The notes under the pieces are model-generated. The model worked only from the letters and a program-made list of their open reading frames with translations, was not told where the DNA came from and did not search any database. Below are positions 23,341 through 35,175 of a stretch of DNA of 64,000 nucleotides, in pieces; within the stretch, counting starts at the first letter, position 1; the number at the start of each line of letters is the position of its first letter. Origin of the DNA: Ulota crispa (lineage: Eukaryota > Streptophyta > Bryopsida > Orthotrichales > Orthotrichaceae); NCBI GenBank assembly GCA_963920765.1, contig OY987250.1:7812001-7876000 (forward strand), read 5' to 3'. The translations under genes were made by a program, and so were the position numbers.

Positions 23341-23734
23341 ATATTCCCCAGATATTTGAGGATATCTGAGGGAGAGTTCAGTTATAAATCTTGCAAGTTG
23401 ATTGGTGCGGTTTACAGTAATCTAATGATATTTGGTGGGGAAATTCTCATATTGGGGGAGCAAAAGGGAACCCCACAATGAAGGTTAAAAATGAGTAGTA
23501 CTCATTTTGGCTATTCCTAAGGTCCCAACTCTAATATTTACTCGTTTCCTGATATGTTTTGCTAGAGTGAGATATTGGTGATTTCTAGATTACTGGTTTT
23601 CATGTAGCTTGTTTACCTGACATGGTCAATTCTATTAGTAATCCACTACATGTGTTTTTAGCATTTGATAGGCAAAAGAAACGTGAAGGGAAGATATTCT
23701 TGATTGCACTTTTTTTGTGGTTGCACATTTGGAG

Positions 23735-23975
23735 GTCCCTAAAAGATGCTGCTATATTGTATGCGTTCTCCTATGTTTTATATGGATGGGATATTTGGAT
23801 AACACATGAATCCTGTTGGAGCTGTAAATTTTAAGCCAAGTCACAAACATACTACCAATCAACTAGAATTTTTTGGGGAATTTTTAGCATTTGTCATATT
23901 ATCAGATTTTTAAAGCAATAAATGGTCCTTGTATGAATATAGGCAACAATTTTGGTAGGCAACACCTTTTAGGGG
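23735..23975. mobile_element. piggyBac-like element F (226-bp family), left end decayed
   Basis: The right end (GGTAGGCAACACCTTTTAGGGG then TTAA at 23976-23979) and interior (GGAGCTGTAAATTTTAAGCC, ATGGTCCTTGTATGAAT) match element K at 44640-44865 in the same orientation. The left end is no longer bordered by TTAA. Confidence 0.55.
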
Positions 23976-23979
23976 TTAA

Positions 23980-25012
23980 CCCTCCAAGAGCATTCACATC
24001 TGATATGTTGCAAAATACTAGGTTGGAGGACTTTTAGATGAAAAGGGAGAAATTAATGCATCAATTTGCCAATATATTTTGGTTGGCTTAGCAAAAATTT
24101 ACAATTCTCTATGCATGGCAGTTCTTGCAAGTACTACCTTTTTTTTCTTCACAATTAATAGATTGAATCATCAATGAGGCTTGTAACTGGTTGAAAGTAA
24201 ATGTACCTGATTTGATGGGTGGGAGAAGAAGTGGTAAAGATTAGAAACAATGAATATTAGAAACAACAAACACTATGTTTCCCAATGATGAAGCTTTTGA
24301 GGTCAGATGAAAATGCCCTAAAATCCATCTACTCTTCGAGGGTTTTTCTAAATCCACTTCATTTTGAACTGATTAGTTTGAATTAGTGTATACAACAACT
24401 ATAACCATCATTTGGCAAAGCTTTATCTTTTCCAAGGTCAAAGAACATTCCTAACAACCTAGATTATACCAGAAACACACAGTGACACCAGTTTCACTTG
24501 TAGTACCTTTTAGGTCCAAACCGGTTCATTGATGTAATGTACTTCAAGCTCATATTTCTATTTTTATACAAAGGTATCACTTAGTCTTAGTATCCAACCA
24601 ATTAAAGATTTTGGCTTGCATTTTATATTTTCCATATTCAAGTATTGACTTGAACTTGGAACTCAAATCTTTGTTGTCGCAATTAAAATAAATACTTTAA
24701 TAACAACACTTATAAATGTCCAAATAAACATGAAAAAATAATTTAGATTCTCTTAACATGCTTCTTTTTTAATGCAATTGGGATATGCTATGCTCAATAT
24801 GCCACACTTTACTAATTGTAATCTAAAAGGAAAACATCAATTGCATAAGAGCGTGGTGATTGGAAACATTCTCTATACCTATATTCTTCAAGCGTTAACT
24901 AGCTTCCTATGGAAGAACCTCCTCATACAACATACAGAATGTACATCATGAACACTTCTAATTTTTTTTTGCTATTTGGCGTGTTCTATATTTTTGGGCT
25001 TTAAATATCTAG
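23980..25012. other. gene-free spacer
   Basis: AT-rich sequence without recognisable genes or complete elements. Confidence 0.4.
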
Positions 25013-25404
25013 AATAAACTTAGAGAATTGATATTTGCACCCCTGGGATAAGTTTTAGATTTCTACCATCATAAAGTTGAATTTGAGAAACTTGAATAGA
25101 TTTGCACTGAGAGATCATGATTTTTTCTAGAGCCATAAAAAAGTTGCAATTCAACAACACCCAATGAAAAAGTTTATCTTTTTTGCAGACAAAAAAAAAG
25201 TAACACTTTTCCCCCTAGTTAAACTTTTTCATTGGGTGTTGTTGAATTGCAATTTTTTTTTATGGTTCTAGACTAAATCATGGTCTCTAAGTCCAATATG
25301 AATTCAAATTTCTCAAATTCAACTTTCAGATGGTAGAAATCTAAAATTTACCCCCTGGGTGTGCAAATATCAACCCCGGTGTGCATATATCAATTCCCTA
25401 AACT
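25013..25404. mobile_element. foldback element, about 390 bp
   Basis: Left arm about 25013-25170 and right arm about 25205-25404 are inverted copies: for instance CATCATAAAGTTGAATTTGA against TCAAATTCAACTTTCAGATG, and CAATTCAACAACACCCAATG against CATTGGGTGTTGTTGAATTG. Only about 35 bases separate the arms. No coding capacity. Target duplication not resolved. Confidence 0.7.
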
Positions 25405-26292
25405 TAACATGCCATTTTACTGTACCCGATTATATTATGGATATACCCAAAACCAACCTTGCACTCTTAGATTTAGAAGGTGAACAATTCAGGCAAATAA
25501 ATTATAAGTGTTGATAATGAAAAGTGCGCACAATTGAGTACAAATATCTTACTAATTGGTTCAGTGAGCAACAACACCAAAATATGGCCTATTGCCACTA
25601 GGCCCTACTTTTGGTAATACCTAACAACATACACAAATTTGTTAATGAATAAGATAAATCCTAAGCAATGGATAAATTGAGTTAACATACACTTCTATTG
25701 TGAATATGCTAAGATAAGGGAATCTCAAAAGAAGACATTTTGAAACAAGCATAAATAGTTTGTCATTATTATTATTACAGCTATTACTAGAATACCTTTA
25801 AACTTGTGTAGATTCTCGTTATCAAATAAAGGGAGATCCTAGGGCATTTAGCAAAAGATTAAACAGATGACATAATTGCACAAAAGTTCTAAGGATTTAA
25901 AGTTTGGTAATATAGTCTTCAAAACAAACACAAAATCACGTTTTAAATTGAAAGTTTTTACAATTAATGTATGCTCATTTTAAAACAAAAACATTATTCT
26001 GAAAGTACCCTAATAGGTACCTTTATTAGTCTATAGTTAATTTTCGTGCTTGAAATTGCTGGCCTCAACTTAGAATTTGCTTGAAGTGTAAATATGGAGG
26101 AAGAATGTGGGACATGGAGAAAGTATACTTTATTTGTCCAAAACATAGCAACACTATCTCAAGCCTTGGGAGTATAAAGTGTATAGGGAGTATATTAGCA
26201 ACTGAAAATATTGTGTTACTTTTTACAGGCGAACGGCTTTCAAATTTTCACTTTTTGATTGGAAAATGCAATAAAAAGTTTCAAATTTTACA
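25405..26292. other. gene-free spacer
   Basis: Nothing recognisable. The open frame that starts near 26081 crosses a CACTA MITE and is not a gene. Confidence 0.4.
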
Positions 26293-26443
26293 CACTACAA
26301 GAAATTGTGTTCTAATTGACATGTCCAAAGTGACTAAATGTGTCCAAAATGACAAAAAGACTGTCAAATTGGATAATTTTTGTAGATTTAGCCATGTTGA
26401 TTTGGACATATTTTTGTCATTTAAGACAGTTTTTCTTGTAGTG
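26293..26443. mobile_element. CACTA-type MITE (151 bp)
   Basis: Starts CACTACAAGAAATTG and ends TTTTTCTTGTAGTG, the classical CACTA (En/Spm) termini. A perfect 3-bp duplication ACA flanks it (26290-26292, 26444-26446). Confidence 0.8.
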
Positions 26444-26833
26444 ACAGCAGAGGGTAGAGTTAAAGATTCAATATTGTAGAACATGCAAATTGTATTTACA
26501 AGTAACTTAGGGCCGATTCACATATGGAGGCCATGCCAATTCACTGCGTCAGAGGCCAAGAATCCTTACTTGTGATTGGATAGAAGTTTGAAATCATTCC
26601 CAACCCCTTACACATAGAGTAAGGGTAAATTTGGTGAAATAAAGATTTTATTCAACAAAAACATGACCTGACATGACCCGAGCTCACTAAATTGGGTGCA
26701 CCAAAAATGGGAGGCCAATTCTTGGTCTTGGGGCCAATGTCAAGTTTCGTTGAAAAAAAAAATTCATAGAATATGTATTTTTTCTCAAATCAACTATGAA
26801 GCTTGCCCCTTTACACAAGAGGCAAGAAGGTTG

Positions 26834-26863
26834 GGGGGGCATGGGGGGCATGGGGCATTTAGC
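26834..26863. repeat. G-rich GGGGGGCAT repeat
   Basis: Short tandem GGGGGGCAT units inside the outer Harbinger derivative; same motif as at 20560-20632 and 30916-30952. Confidence 0.5.
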
Positions 26864-28505
26864 TTGCTAAATGGGTTTACTAACTAGTTCTTATGTATAT
26901 AAAAAACACTAGGCTTGTACATTTTGTATCTATTTGCAAATCATTTTTTCCTTCTATGCTTCTCATAAAGTTTTAAACCTTGCATATGTTGGATATGCTG
27001 ATTTTTTTTTCTATTGTGTTTTATGCAAGATGATCTTGATGATCTATAACTCATAGTATTTATTCCCCTAGATACTATTTGCATAAAACTTGATTTTTGG
27101 AAGAACAAATCAATATGCAAAATATAATAAATGCTTTGTGGTTGATAAAAAGAAAATAACAAAGGCAATTGGTATAATATACCTTGATAAGGTAAACAAA
27201 AAACTTAAGAGTTTGTTTCAAACCTCATGTTTAGGGTTCTTGCACATTTTAGCAACGTCCCCCTCTATCCAACTCTATTTTATGGTGTCTATCATCATGT
27301 CATTGTTTCAAATTATAAATTATAGAATTTAAATTTAAATTTAAAAAGATTAATTAATTAAAACAAAAATGTGGCCTATTCTCAGTTTACATTGCAACAA
27401 GAAGCTACTATCTTCAAATGCTAACTTTTTGAAAACAAGACATGGCCCATAAGAGATTGTTGTCACAACTTCTCACCTTTAGTGTAAAGATGGCTTAACT
27501 TTATTGAATTTGCCCAACTCCTTGGCCTCAAGGCCTTTACATATGAGACAATTGACCGCCACTATAACCTTATTTTAATTAGTAGTGGAGGCCGGCCTTA
27601 ACCCCTAAAGGACTGTTGTCCTTTTGGGGAACAATTGGGATTTCGGGCATGTACCTATAGTTAAACTCCTTTGTGTAATTTTTTGAAACTTTTATGGAAG
27701 ATAGGGAATTCAAGGATCTATGTGGGCATCTAATCTTTTCCTCATTTTAACATTTGACAAAGAAGTTATGCAACAATTTTTGCTACCCAAGAGAGGGAGG
27801 GCAATCCAAGCAGCCCAAAAATTTCTTTAAAATTTGTGTTTTTTTTAAATAAAATTCTAAATTGGTTCTTTAGATTTTTTAATATGTGGGAAGCTTTGAC
27901 TTGTTTGGTTTCAATCAATGAGATGAAAGTTATGAGATGTTTTAGTTTGTGGGCATTTACGGATCCTCTACTCTAAAATAAACTTTGAAGTCCATTAATG
28001 TACTCAATTTTCAATATGTTGGAAAAAAAACTAATCCTAAGGAAATAGATTGTTTATTACTACATTGTAACCGTTGGGATTTGCGTTTTTCATTTTAATA
28101 ATTAAATTCTTAACAACTTAGTGATTTGACTCATTCTCTACTTCTTTTTACTTACTATTGTTTTCCCATGTGTTGTGTAGTTCCAATTGATTTGAAATTT
28201 CTCCTACACATGCTTAACTTGGTCTTCTACATGGAAAAAATAAACCTCAACTTTGTGTAGAGCAATTTTTTCATGTAAGGGCCGCTTTACATATGGAGGC
28301 CGGGCCGATTTGGCTTGGGGCTGATTGCCTCAAATTTCAGCCCTCATTTTGCTTAAAGCTGGCCTCCACTCCTAATTAAAATTAGATTATAGTGGGGGCC
28401 GGTGACCCCATATGTAAAGGCCTTAAGGCCAAGGGTGTGGGCCAATTCCATATAACCAATGGATTTTAGCCCTCATCTCTATCTTTTCATTGCCATCTGC
28501 TCAAG

Positions 28506-29600
28506 ATGGATGAACAAAGACATAAGATTCTAGTAGCTGTTGCCTTCTTCATGGCCATACGGCATGTCATTGTGGTTGTTTCTATTTTACAAGAATTTGC
28601 TATAGGCCAGCATAATGTTACTACAACGTTGGTTTTTGCTATGGTGGTTGGGATTGGAGAGAAAGGGGCTTCAAAGAAGGTATGGAACATTTGGATGTAT
28701 GATCAAAGCACCAGTTTTGTGGACCGGTAATTATTTGGGTGTTATTCAAATCAGTTATTCAAGCAACATACAAGATTACTTTCTCAAACTTTTGATTATT
28801 AGTGTGATATTTTATCTCCATCTCTAAGCCGAATGGATACAAGGTATAGATTAGCCATTCTTCTTAGAAATTGGGTTGCTCTTTCTTTGAATAGGTTGAG
28901 TAGTGGTAATTCACTACGTGGTTGTGCTGAAATCTATGGGATTCATGAAAGTACTCCCTCTATCATTGTTAGGGAGTTTTGTACAGCAGTTGAGAAGCAT
29001 TTGAAACCACTAGTGATAAAAAATAATCTAGGATTACTTTGAAGAGAATTACAGCTAAATTTGAGGAGCTTAGGGGATTACCTTATGTAATTAGAGCAGT
29101 TGATGGAAGTCACATACTTGTCATTGCTTCTAAGCCTACTTTCTACTATTGTAGGAATGGTTTTTATTTAGCTCTACTTCAAGGTGTAGTGGATAACAAA
29201 TGTAGATTTTGGAATTATGATTTCGGGTGGGCTGGGCGCTGTCATGATTAGACATTGTTCCAAATACAGATATATGGAAGAAAATGATGAAAGATGAGCT
29301 ATTACCTTACAAACTTGTTGGTGATGCCGCCTATCCAATGAGGCTATGGTTTTACTCTCATTTCAAAGGTGAGAATGATGGTTTACCTAGAGCAAAGGCA
29401 CATTGAAACGTCATTCAATCTTCTACAAGAATGAATGTGGAGAGAGCTTTTGGCATACTAAAAGAGAAGTAGAGGTACATTTTGAAGACGGTTGATATGC
29501 CTCTAAAAATGTACCAAATCTAGTTACTACATGCATTTGCATTCAGAAAATGTGCATAATTCACAAAGATAGATTTGATGATGATTAGGCAAAAGAAGAG
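28506..29600 (+). pseudogene. PIF/Harbinger transposase (DDE_Tnp_4), decayed
   Basis: Successive + strand frames give a recognisable Harbinger transposase. MDEQRHKILVAV begins at 28506. The helix-turn-helix part SLNRLSSGNSLRGCAEIYGI lies at 28833-29042. LRGLPYVIRAVDGSHI (first catalytic Asp) is at 29039-29130, KLVGDAAYPMRLWFYS (second Asp) at about 29308-29362, and MNVERAFGILKEK (catalytic Glu) at about 29430-29475. The parts lie in different frames, with a frameshift between 28833-29042 and 29039-29251 and stops after 29251 and 29400, so it is inactive. It would have cut and pasted elements with the GGGCCGCTTTACATATGG ends. Confidence 0.8.
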
Positions 29601-29801
29601 AAGATTATGCAAAAAGAAAGTGCAAATTAGTTTGGACAATTGGAGATGGTAGATATTTTTATGGCAGCTACACAAGCGGCAAAGAAGATGAGGAGGTACT
29701 GAAAAATGAGGGAAGTTCATGCTAGAACTATACAAATTGAAGACATTGAGGACACCGTGGTAAATGACATGAAAAACATAGGGCGTGATGATGAAGAGAA
29801 T

Positions 29802-29995
29802 CACTAGAAGAAAAACAAGGATAAATGACTAGGTCACCAGAACTCCCTTACAACTGCACAACAACTCCACAACATTTGCACAACTACAATCTAGTCGTGC
29901 AGTTGTTGTGCAATTGTTTATGTAATTGCAAGGCAGTTCTGGTGACCTAGTCGTTGTGATTTGTGGAATTGTTTATCCTTGTTTTTCTTCTAGTG
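29802..29995. mobile_element. CACTA-type MITE inside the Harbinger element (194 bp)
   Basis: Starts CACTAGAAGAAAAACAAGG and ends TTGTTTTTCTTCTAGTG, flanked by a perfect 3-bp duplication AAT (29799-29801, 29996-29998). The interior is a second inverted repeat (ACTAGGTCACCAGAACT against AGTTCTGGTGACCTAGT), so nearly the whole element folds back. Confidence 0.85.
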
Positions 29996-30175
29996 AATGT
30001 GGAAGGTGCGGAAACAAAGAAGGAGAAAGAAAGTAGAATTAAAACCATGCTTTTGTAAGCTACAAAAGCACATGAGTTGCTAGCCTAGTCCTATTGGACA
30101 ACTCATTTGAGGAAAGAAGGAAAAATCCTCTTCCCTCATGAGCATGATGCATCTGATTCTGCCAAGGACTAAGTC

Positions 30176-31552
30176 CTAAAGCTTATCTATAAGCCTATCC
30201 ATATGCTTTTCTACCTTCTCTAGAAATGCATTGGTTTTCTCAAAATTCTTTGCTATGACCAAACTACTTTCGGCAATGTGTACAAAGACCTCATAACATT
30301 GATGTTGGAAGTCATTTTTGTCCACCTTGGTTGCCAAAGGTGGAGTGACACTTGAAATATGTTTCTTTTTGGTGTTGTTGGTGATGTCTTCCATACTAGC
30401 TGAATCATTGGCTGTCACTGAGACACGTTTCATCACGGTTCCTGTTTGATGCCACCACTGATCAAATGAATCATAGAACTTGCAAGCATAATGGTTTGAA
30501 TATGAAATTTTGTTGGCCATCTTGTCTTCTTTGCATTGCTCGTACAAGTGTTGAATTTCTTCTTGCAAGCCTCGGCCATCCAATTTAGTCCAGAAATTAC
30601 TTCAATTAGGCGAGCATGGAACTTCATCCAAGTATCCACACCTGCTTATAACATGTGTAGGTCAAAAATACAATAGATATGGTCATCCGAGCTTCATTAG
30701 GCTTTGAAATTGTGGTTTACCCTAATATTCCAGCAACTAGTTCTTGTACAAGAATGTGACTATGCTTGATGTGGATACAAGGAAGGATGGAAAGAAGGCA
30801 TAGATGGATGGCCTTTCAAAAGCACTTGTCTCGCGCGCGCAAGGTGGTGTGTTCCATTTCCCACTCCGTACAATCTTCACCCATCTGGTTTGTAGCACAA
30901 GACCAAATGGAGAGAGGGGGGCATGGGGCATGGGGCATGGGGCATGGGGCGATGGCCAAATTGGCCAAATCTGAAATTTGATGTTTTTGATTTTTTTTTC
31001 TTTGATTTCATGTATGCATTCTACATTTTAGGTTCAGAACTTAGTAAAAAATTTAGACCATGCAAAAAAAATTGAACTTCCAAAAAATTCAGATTTTGCT
31101 TCTTTTGAGTTCTTCAAGAACTCAAACTCCATCTCTTCACGCAATGAAATGATGGTCTTAATGTGTTGATCTTTCCAATTCTTTGAGCCACCTTCTTCTT
31201 CTTCATCCTTCTCCTTCTTCAAATTTTTGTTTTGAGGCTTCATTGCAGCTGCGGTTGTAGCTGCGCCTCCTCTCTTCTTGAGTGCACTTGGAGCTATAAT
31301 CTGAACTTCATCATCCTCAATGTCCTCCACGCCCTTCTTCTTGGAGTGGGCTCCAAACATATCTGCAATCAAGGATAGAGGAGGAAGAATAGGGGACCCA
31401 AAAGAAAGTTTAAAAAATTCCAAAACCCTAACACTCCCTACATGCTCTTGTGAATCACCTTGAAAGGGCTGAAAAGCATGAGTAGAAGCACTATAATATC
31501 GTTGCATAGCCTCAAACCCTTTCTTAGAATTCCATCCTATAGAGCCCTCCAT
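30176..31552 (-). pseudogene. Harbinger-associated Myb/SANT-like protein, decayed
   Basis: On the minus strand the first part (31552-31034) begins MEGSIGWNSKKGF, is rich in Lys and Glu, and reaches the start of a Myb/SANT-like domain (KNWKDQHIKTIISLREEM). The domain resumes at about 30640-30410 (NWMAEACKKKFN; KEDKMANKISYSNHYACKFYD; FDQWWHQTGTVMKRVS), followed by a helical C-terminus (FLEKVEKHMDRLIDKL) that stops at 30176. About 400 bases between the two parts may include an intron. At least one frame change lies between 30433 and 30583. In active Harbinger elements this protein helps the transposase bind DNA and enter the nucleus. Confidence 0.7.
30916..30952. repeat. G-rich GGGGCAT repeat inside the Harbinger element
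   Basis: Five near-perfect GGGGCAT units on the + strand, lying between the Myb-like gene's two parts. Confidence 0.6.
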
Positions 31553-32256
31553 CTCCTCTTGCTTCCTCAGAAGAAACTAGCAAGTCAAAAAAAATTCAGA
31601 ACCCAAAACTCTACAAGGAGAAAGAGAGAGAGAGACAAGAAGAGAAGAGAGGAGAATGGGAGACAAGATGAAGTGAAGATAAAGACAAAAGAGTTGTTCA
31701 GATTTCTAGGAGATTGAACCGTTCAGATTTGAGGAATTATTTTATTTTATTTTTACTTTTATGACATCTGACATGGCTCCAAGGCCAAGAATTGGCTCCC
31801 TCACAAAAGCTACACCTAGTTCACCAAGCTCAAGCCATGTCAAAAATTGCTTTTTCTGAAAAAAATACATTTAATGCACCAAATTGGCCCACCTTTTAGG
31901 TGTAAGGGCCTTGGGGCCAATTTCAGCCTTTGGACCAAGGATTTCAGGCCTCTTGCACATTGAATTGGCCCGGCCTCCATATGTAGAGCAGCCCTATGAG
32001 TGGTCAAAGGCTCCTGAATTTTTTGGACAACATGAAAAAAAACCTTTTTTTTCACTTTAGATGTAAATATCTTCCACCTCTCCACCTAGAACGACCTGAT
32101 TGTTTTCCCACAAGTACCTCTTCTAGTCTAAGGCAAGATCTTACGGTTGGATTTTCAAAAAAAAAAAAAAAAAAACCCACCTTCTTACTAGTACCCTAGA
32201 AAGTGACAATTTTCAATGATTTTGACAGTAAAAGGGCTTGATCCTTCAGAGGTTAA

Positions 32257-33168
32257 CCCTTTAATGACCACACCCATTTTCACATAATCCATTGAAAACA
32301 GGGGCTGTAAGCTTAGATTTGGAATTGACTCAAATATGGACCCATTTTCAATAATCCAACTGTACAAATGGGAAGTACACCTTGTTTATTGTAAAGTGCC
32401 AAAATTTCAGCTAGAACTACTGTTGGAGATGAAATATTATAATGATTGAGTGAGTCATATGCGGAAAATCTCTTGTGTTTCATTCTTGTTTAGTTTTGAA
32501 TGTTAACCTTTCATGCAAGCTTTGATTGAGAAGAGCCTTACATTTCTAGGATGCAGGGTTTCCCACCTTTCCAACAAGACTAGTTTCACACAAAATAGAC
32601 AAAAATAGCAATCACAAGGTGTAGCTAAGTGGACAAAAAGGGTTAAAAAATCCACTTTCTTTGCTACCCTAAGACGGTTCTACAAGAAATTTGATAATTA
32701 TTCTAGGAAATCCAATTGGTGAAAGCAATCAAGAATTGGCCTTAAATGTAGGATGATATATTTTAAAGCCATAATGACAACAACATTTCAGTAGATTTTC
32801 AAATACTACAATTATACTACTACCATATATGAAAACAATACAGGCGTATTTCTTAAGCAATTTGAATTTTTTTAGAGTTGTGCAATTAAAATTTGACATT
32901 CTTCTTGCATACTTCATGTATTGTGTTGTTGCTTTGATCCATCTTTGACAAAAATTGGATACGTATTTTGAAGCCATGCCGTATAAACACCATTATTAAT
33001 CAACTCACATACCCAATTGCATTGTTATTTTTTTAGATGGATGCAAAATTCTTGTGATCACATGCGTACTTCAAGACCAAATTCCAAATTATTGAGCAAT
33101 TTGAACCTACAAGCCAAAAACCACTCCCAGCAACCAAAATATGATCGCGTCGCGTGATCCTTAAAGAA
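32257..33168. mobile_element. piggyBac-like non-autonomous element H (912 bp)
   Basis: TTAA at 32253-32256 (shared with G) and 33169-33172. Ends CCCTTTAATGACCACACC and, read backwards, TTCTTTAAGGATCACGC, so the right end has drifted. The interior does not obviously match the 925-bp family. Confidence 0.5.
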
Positions 33169-33880
33169 TTAAGCAAAATGTAGGCTAAAATTTAAGGCAA
33201 TCGGCCCCAAGCCAAATTGACCGGGCCCCCATATGTAAAGCGGCCCTGAGTATGCCAGACTGCCTGAGTGCCTGTATGCTTGCAGGTCAACTTATGCACT
33301 TTTAGGTGAACGGGTACTGCAGGTTCTGAAGTTGTTGCCAACGAAAAATCAGATTTGATTTATTCAAAGCATGGCCGTTTATAACATAACTCAACGTTAG
33401 GGTTATATTATAGTTTATGTCAACACCTCAATCAATGTAAGGTCGTGTCGGTCTTTGTGCACAATCCTCTCTACACATGTAAGCTATGTACAAAATCTTT
33501 TTTGGTGTTGCCTTCGAAGCTTGAGGTGTGCAAAGCATTGCTTTTGTTCTCAAAATAATTATTTGTTTTCACATCAGAATAGATGTTTTTAAATCTCTGA
33601 AAATACTTTAGACTCCAGTATTCCACCTGAAGACTACACGTGCTTGAATTCGTAAATATAAATAAATATGTGAAGTGGTGGTTATATTAGGGAGATGCAT
33701 AGAATGCAATATCTGTGCACCAAAGGAGCAATAACTTACTTGCTAGAAGCAACTTGGGTGCAAATAGGATGCTAAAAACCAAAGGCCAAAGATATGAAAA
33801 TAACTACTGAAGAAAGTAACTAGGATGATTCTACAAGCGAAGTCATTGACAAATTCTTATGCTAATTACTTCGGTTTTAA

Positions 33881-34798
33881 CCCCTAAAGGACCAAGCAAA
33901 GTTTTCACCAAAAACTCTTCAAAACTGCCATTTTTTTTAGAGCATTAACCAAATTTGAAAACAAATACATTTTTATGCATATGTGACAGTAGGATCTTGT
34001 AGAATAATGGTTTTAGAAAATGTGGAAAAAACTTCAGAGTTTTTCACCATGTGGATTAGAAGTTAGAATGGTTTGAATATTCAAAAACGTCTTGTGAAAA
34101 ACCGGGCAGCTACTTGTCAAAAGGTGAAATTCCTAAGGAAAAATGGCCAGGTGGGTGGTGCTTCTCTAAATTCCTTATTCCACCTAAGTAAAGTACATGT
34201 CAAACAAGTTTCAAATCATTTGGAATTATATAACATATGGAAATAAATTTGTAAGTAAAAAGAAGTAGAGAATGGTTCAAAACACTAAATTGTTAAGAAT
34301 TTAATTATGGAAATGAAAAACGCCAATCCCAATGGTCATAATGTTGTCATAAACAATCTTCATCCTTTGGTTTTGTTTTTTTCCAAAATGTTGAAAATTG
34401 AGTAAAATAAAGGACTTAAAAGTTTATTTTGGAGTAGAGAATCCATAACTGCCCACAAACAAAAAATCCTCATAACTTTCATCTCATTGATCCAAACAAA
34501 ATGATTCAAAGCTTCTTATATTCAAATAAATCTCCTAAACCAATTTAAAAAATTTGTTTTGTGAAAAAAGTGATCTTCAAAAATCTGCCAAGGTTGCCCG
34601 CCAAATATAAAAAACAACATATTAGGCTATCGCTTTTTACTCATAATTCCAAATATCATGAAATGGAGTGCATATGAAAGATAAACCTTGTCCCCACATT
34701 CTATTAAAATTTTAGCCTAAAATATGAAAAACTCCAATCACAAATACCTGCCCAAAATCGCTATGTTTCTTAAAAAAAAGGGTCTGGTCCTTGAGGGG
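33881..34798. mobile_element. piggyBac-like non-autonomous element (925-bp family), copy I
   Basis: 918 bp, TTAA at 33877-33880 and 34799-34802. Ends CCCCTAAAGGACCAAGC and, read backwards, CCCCTCAAGGACCAGACC. Same interior order as copies A and B. Confidence 0.7.
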
Positions 34799-35175
34799 TT
34801 AAACTTTTGCTAAGAAAATTCAATAAAAACCGTACAAACAATTTTGCAGTCTCATTAATTGCATTCATTGAAAAGCGTTTTGAAAAATTCAAAGTAGCAG
34901 TTTTTTTTTGTTGAAGTATTTTATGTTATAGTAGTCAAATATCGTAATAAGGGATTATGTATTCTAAAGAATTGTAGATGTCTTTTCTTTGTATGGTATT
35001 CTGTGTTATCTCGTCATTGATTGAGACCTGGTTCATTTTAAAGCAAAAAAGTATTATTCTATAATAGATGAAGTAGGAACTAGGAAGCCCTCCATAATGG
35101 TTGACTTATCCCTGACAAATACTCAAATTGAGTAAGACTGGTTCAATGTTTATTGTATGCCACTCCTTAGTTTAA

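Larger units (their letters stand above)
28279..31994 (+). mobile_element. inner PIF/Harbinger element, autonomous type but decayed
   Basis: About 3.7 kb. Ends GGGCCGCTTTACATATGGAG and, read backwards, GGGCTGCTCTACATATGGAG; flanks TAA (28276-28278) and TAT (31995-31997). The undisturbed sequence in copy B reads CATGTAAGAATGGTC where this one has CATGTAA before and TATGAGTGGTC after, which supports a TWA duplication with one later change. It holds two divergent gene remnants facing each other: a DDE transposase on + and a Myb/SANT-like protein on -, the usual PIF/Harbinger pair. A CACTA MITE is inserted at 29802-29995. Confidence 0.8.
27602..32252. mobile_element. piggyBac-like element G (925-bp family) carrying a Harbinger insertion
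   Basis: TTAA at 27598-27601 and 32253-32256. The left end is CCCCTAAAGGACTGTTG; the right end has decayed (read backwards, CCTCTGAAGGATCAAGC). The two native parts, 27602-28278 and 31998-32252, together make about 932 bp and match copy B (4473-5398) on the opposite strand. The inserted piece is the Harbinger element at 28279-31994. Confidence 0.7.
26520..33246 (-). mobile_element. outer PIF/Harbinger derivative, split by piggyBac-like insertions
   Basis: Left terminus GGGCCGATTCACATATGGAG (after TTA 26517-26519) and right terminus ATATGTAAAGCGGCCC (before TGA 33247-33249) match the two ends of the inner Harbinger element at 28279-31994 in opposite orientation. The right 74 bp (33173-33246) continue exactly where 27601 stops: the intact inner copy reads TTTTGCTTAAAGCTGGCC around 28340-28355, and here the equivalent TTAA is split between 27598-27601 and 33169-33172. 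Without the insert the element is about 1.16 kb, an internally deleted, non-autonomous form. Confidence 0.65.

Noticed and set aside
26081-26479. 132-codon plus-strand frame as a gene
   Set aside because: It runs through a complete CACTA MITE (26293-26443) and has no recognisable domain.
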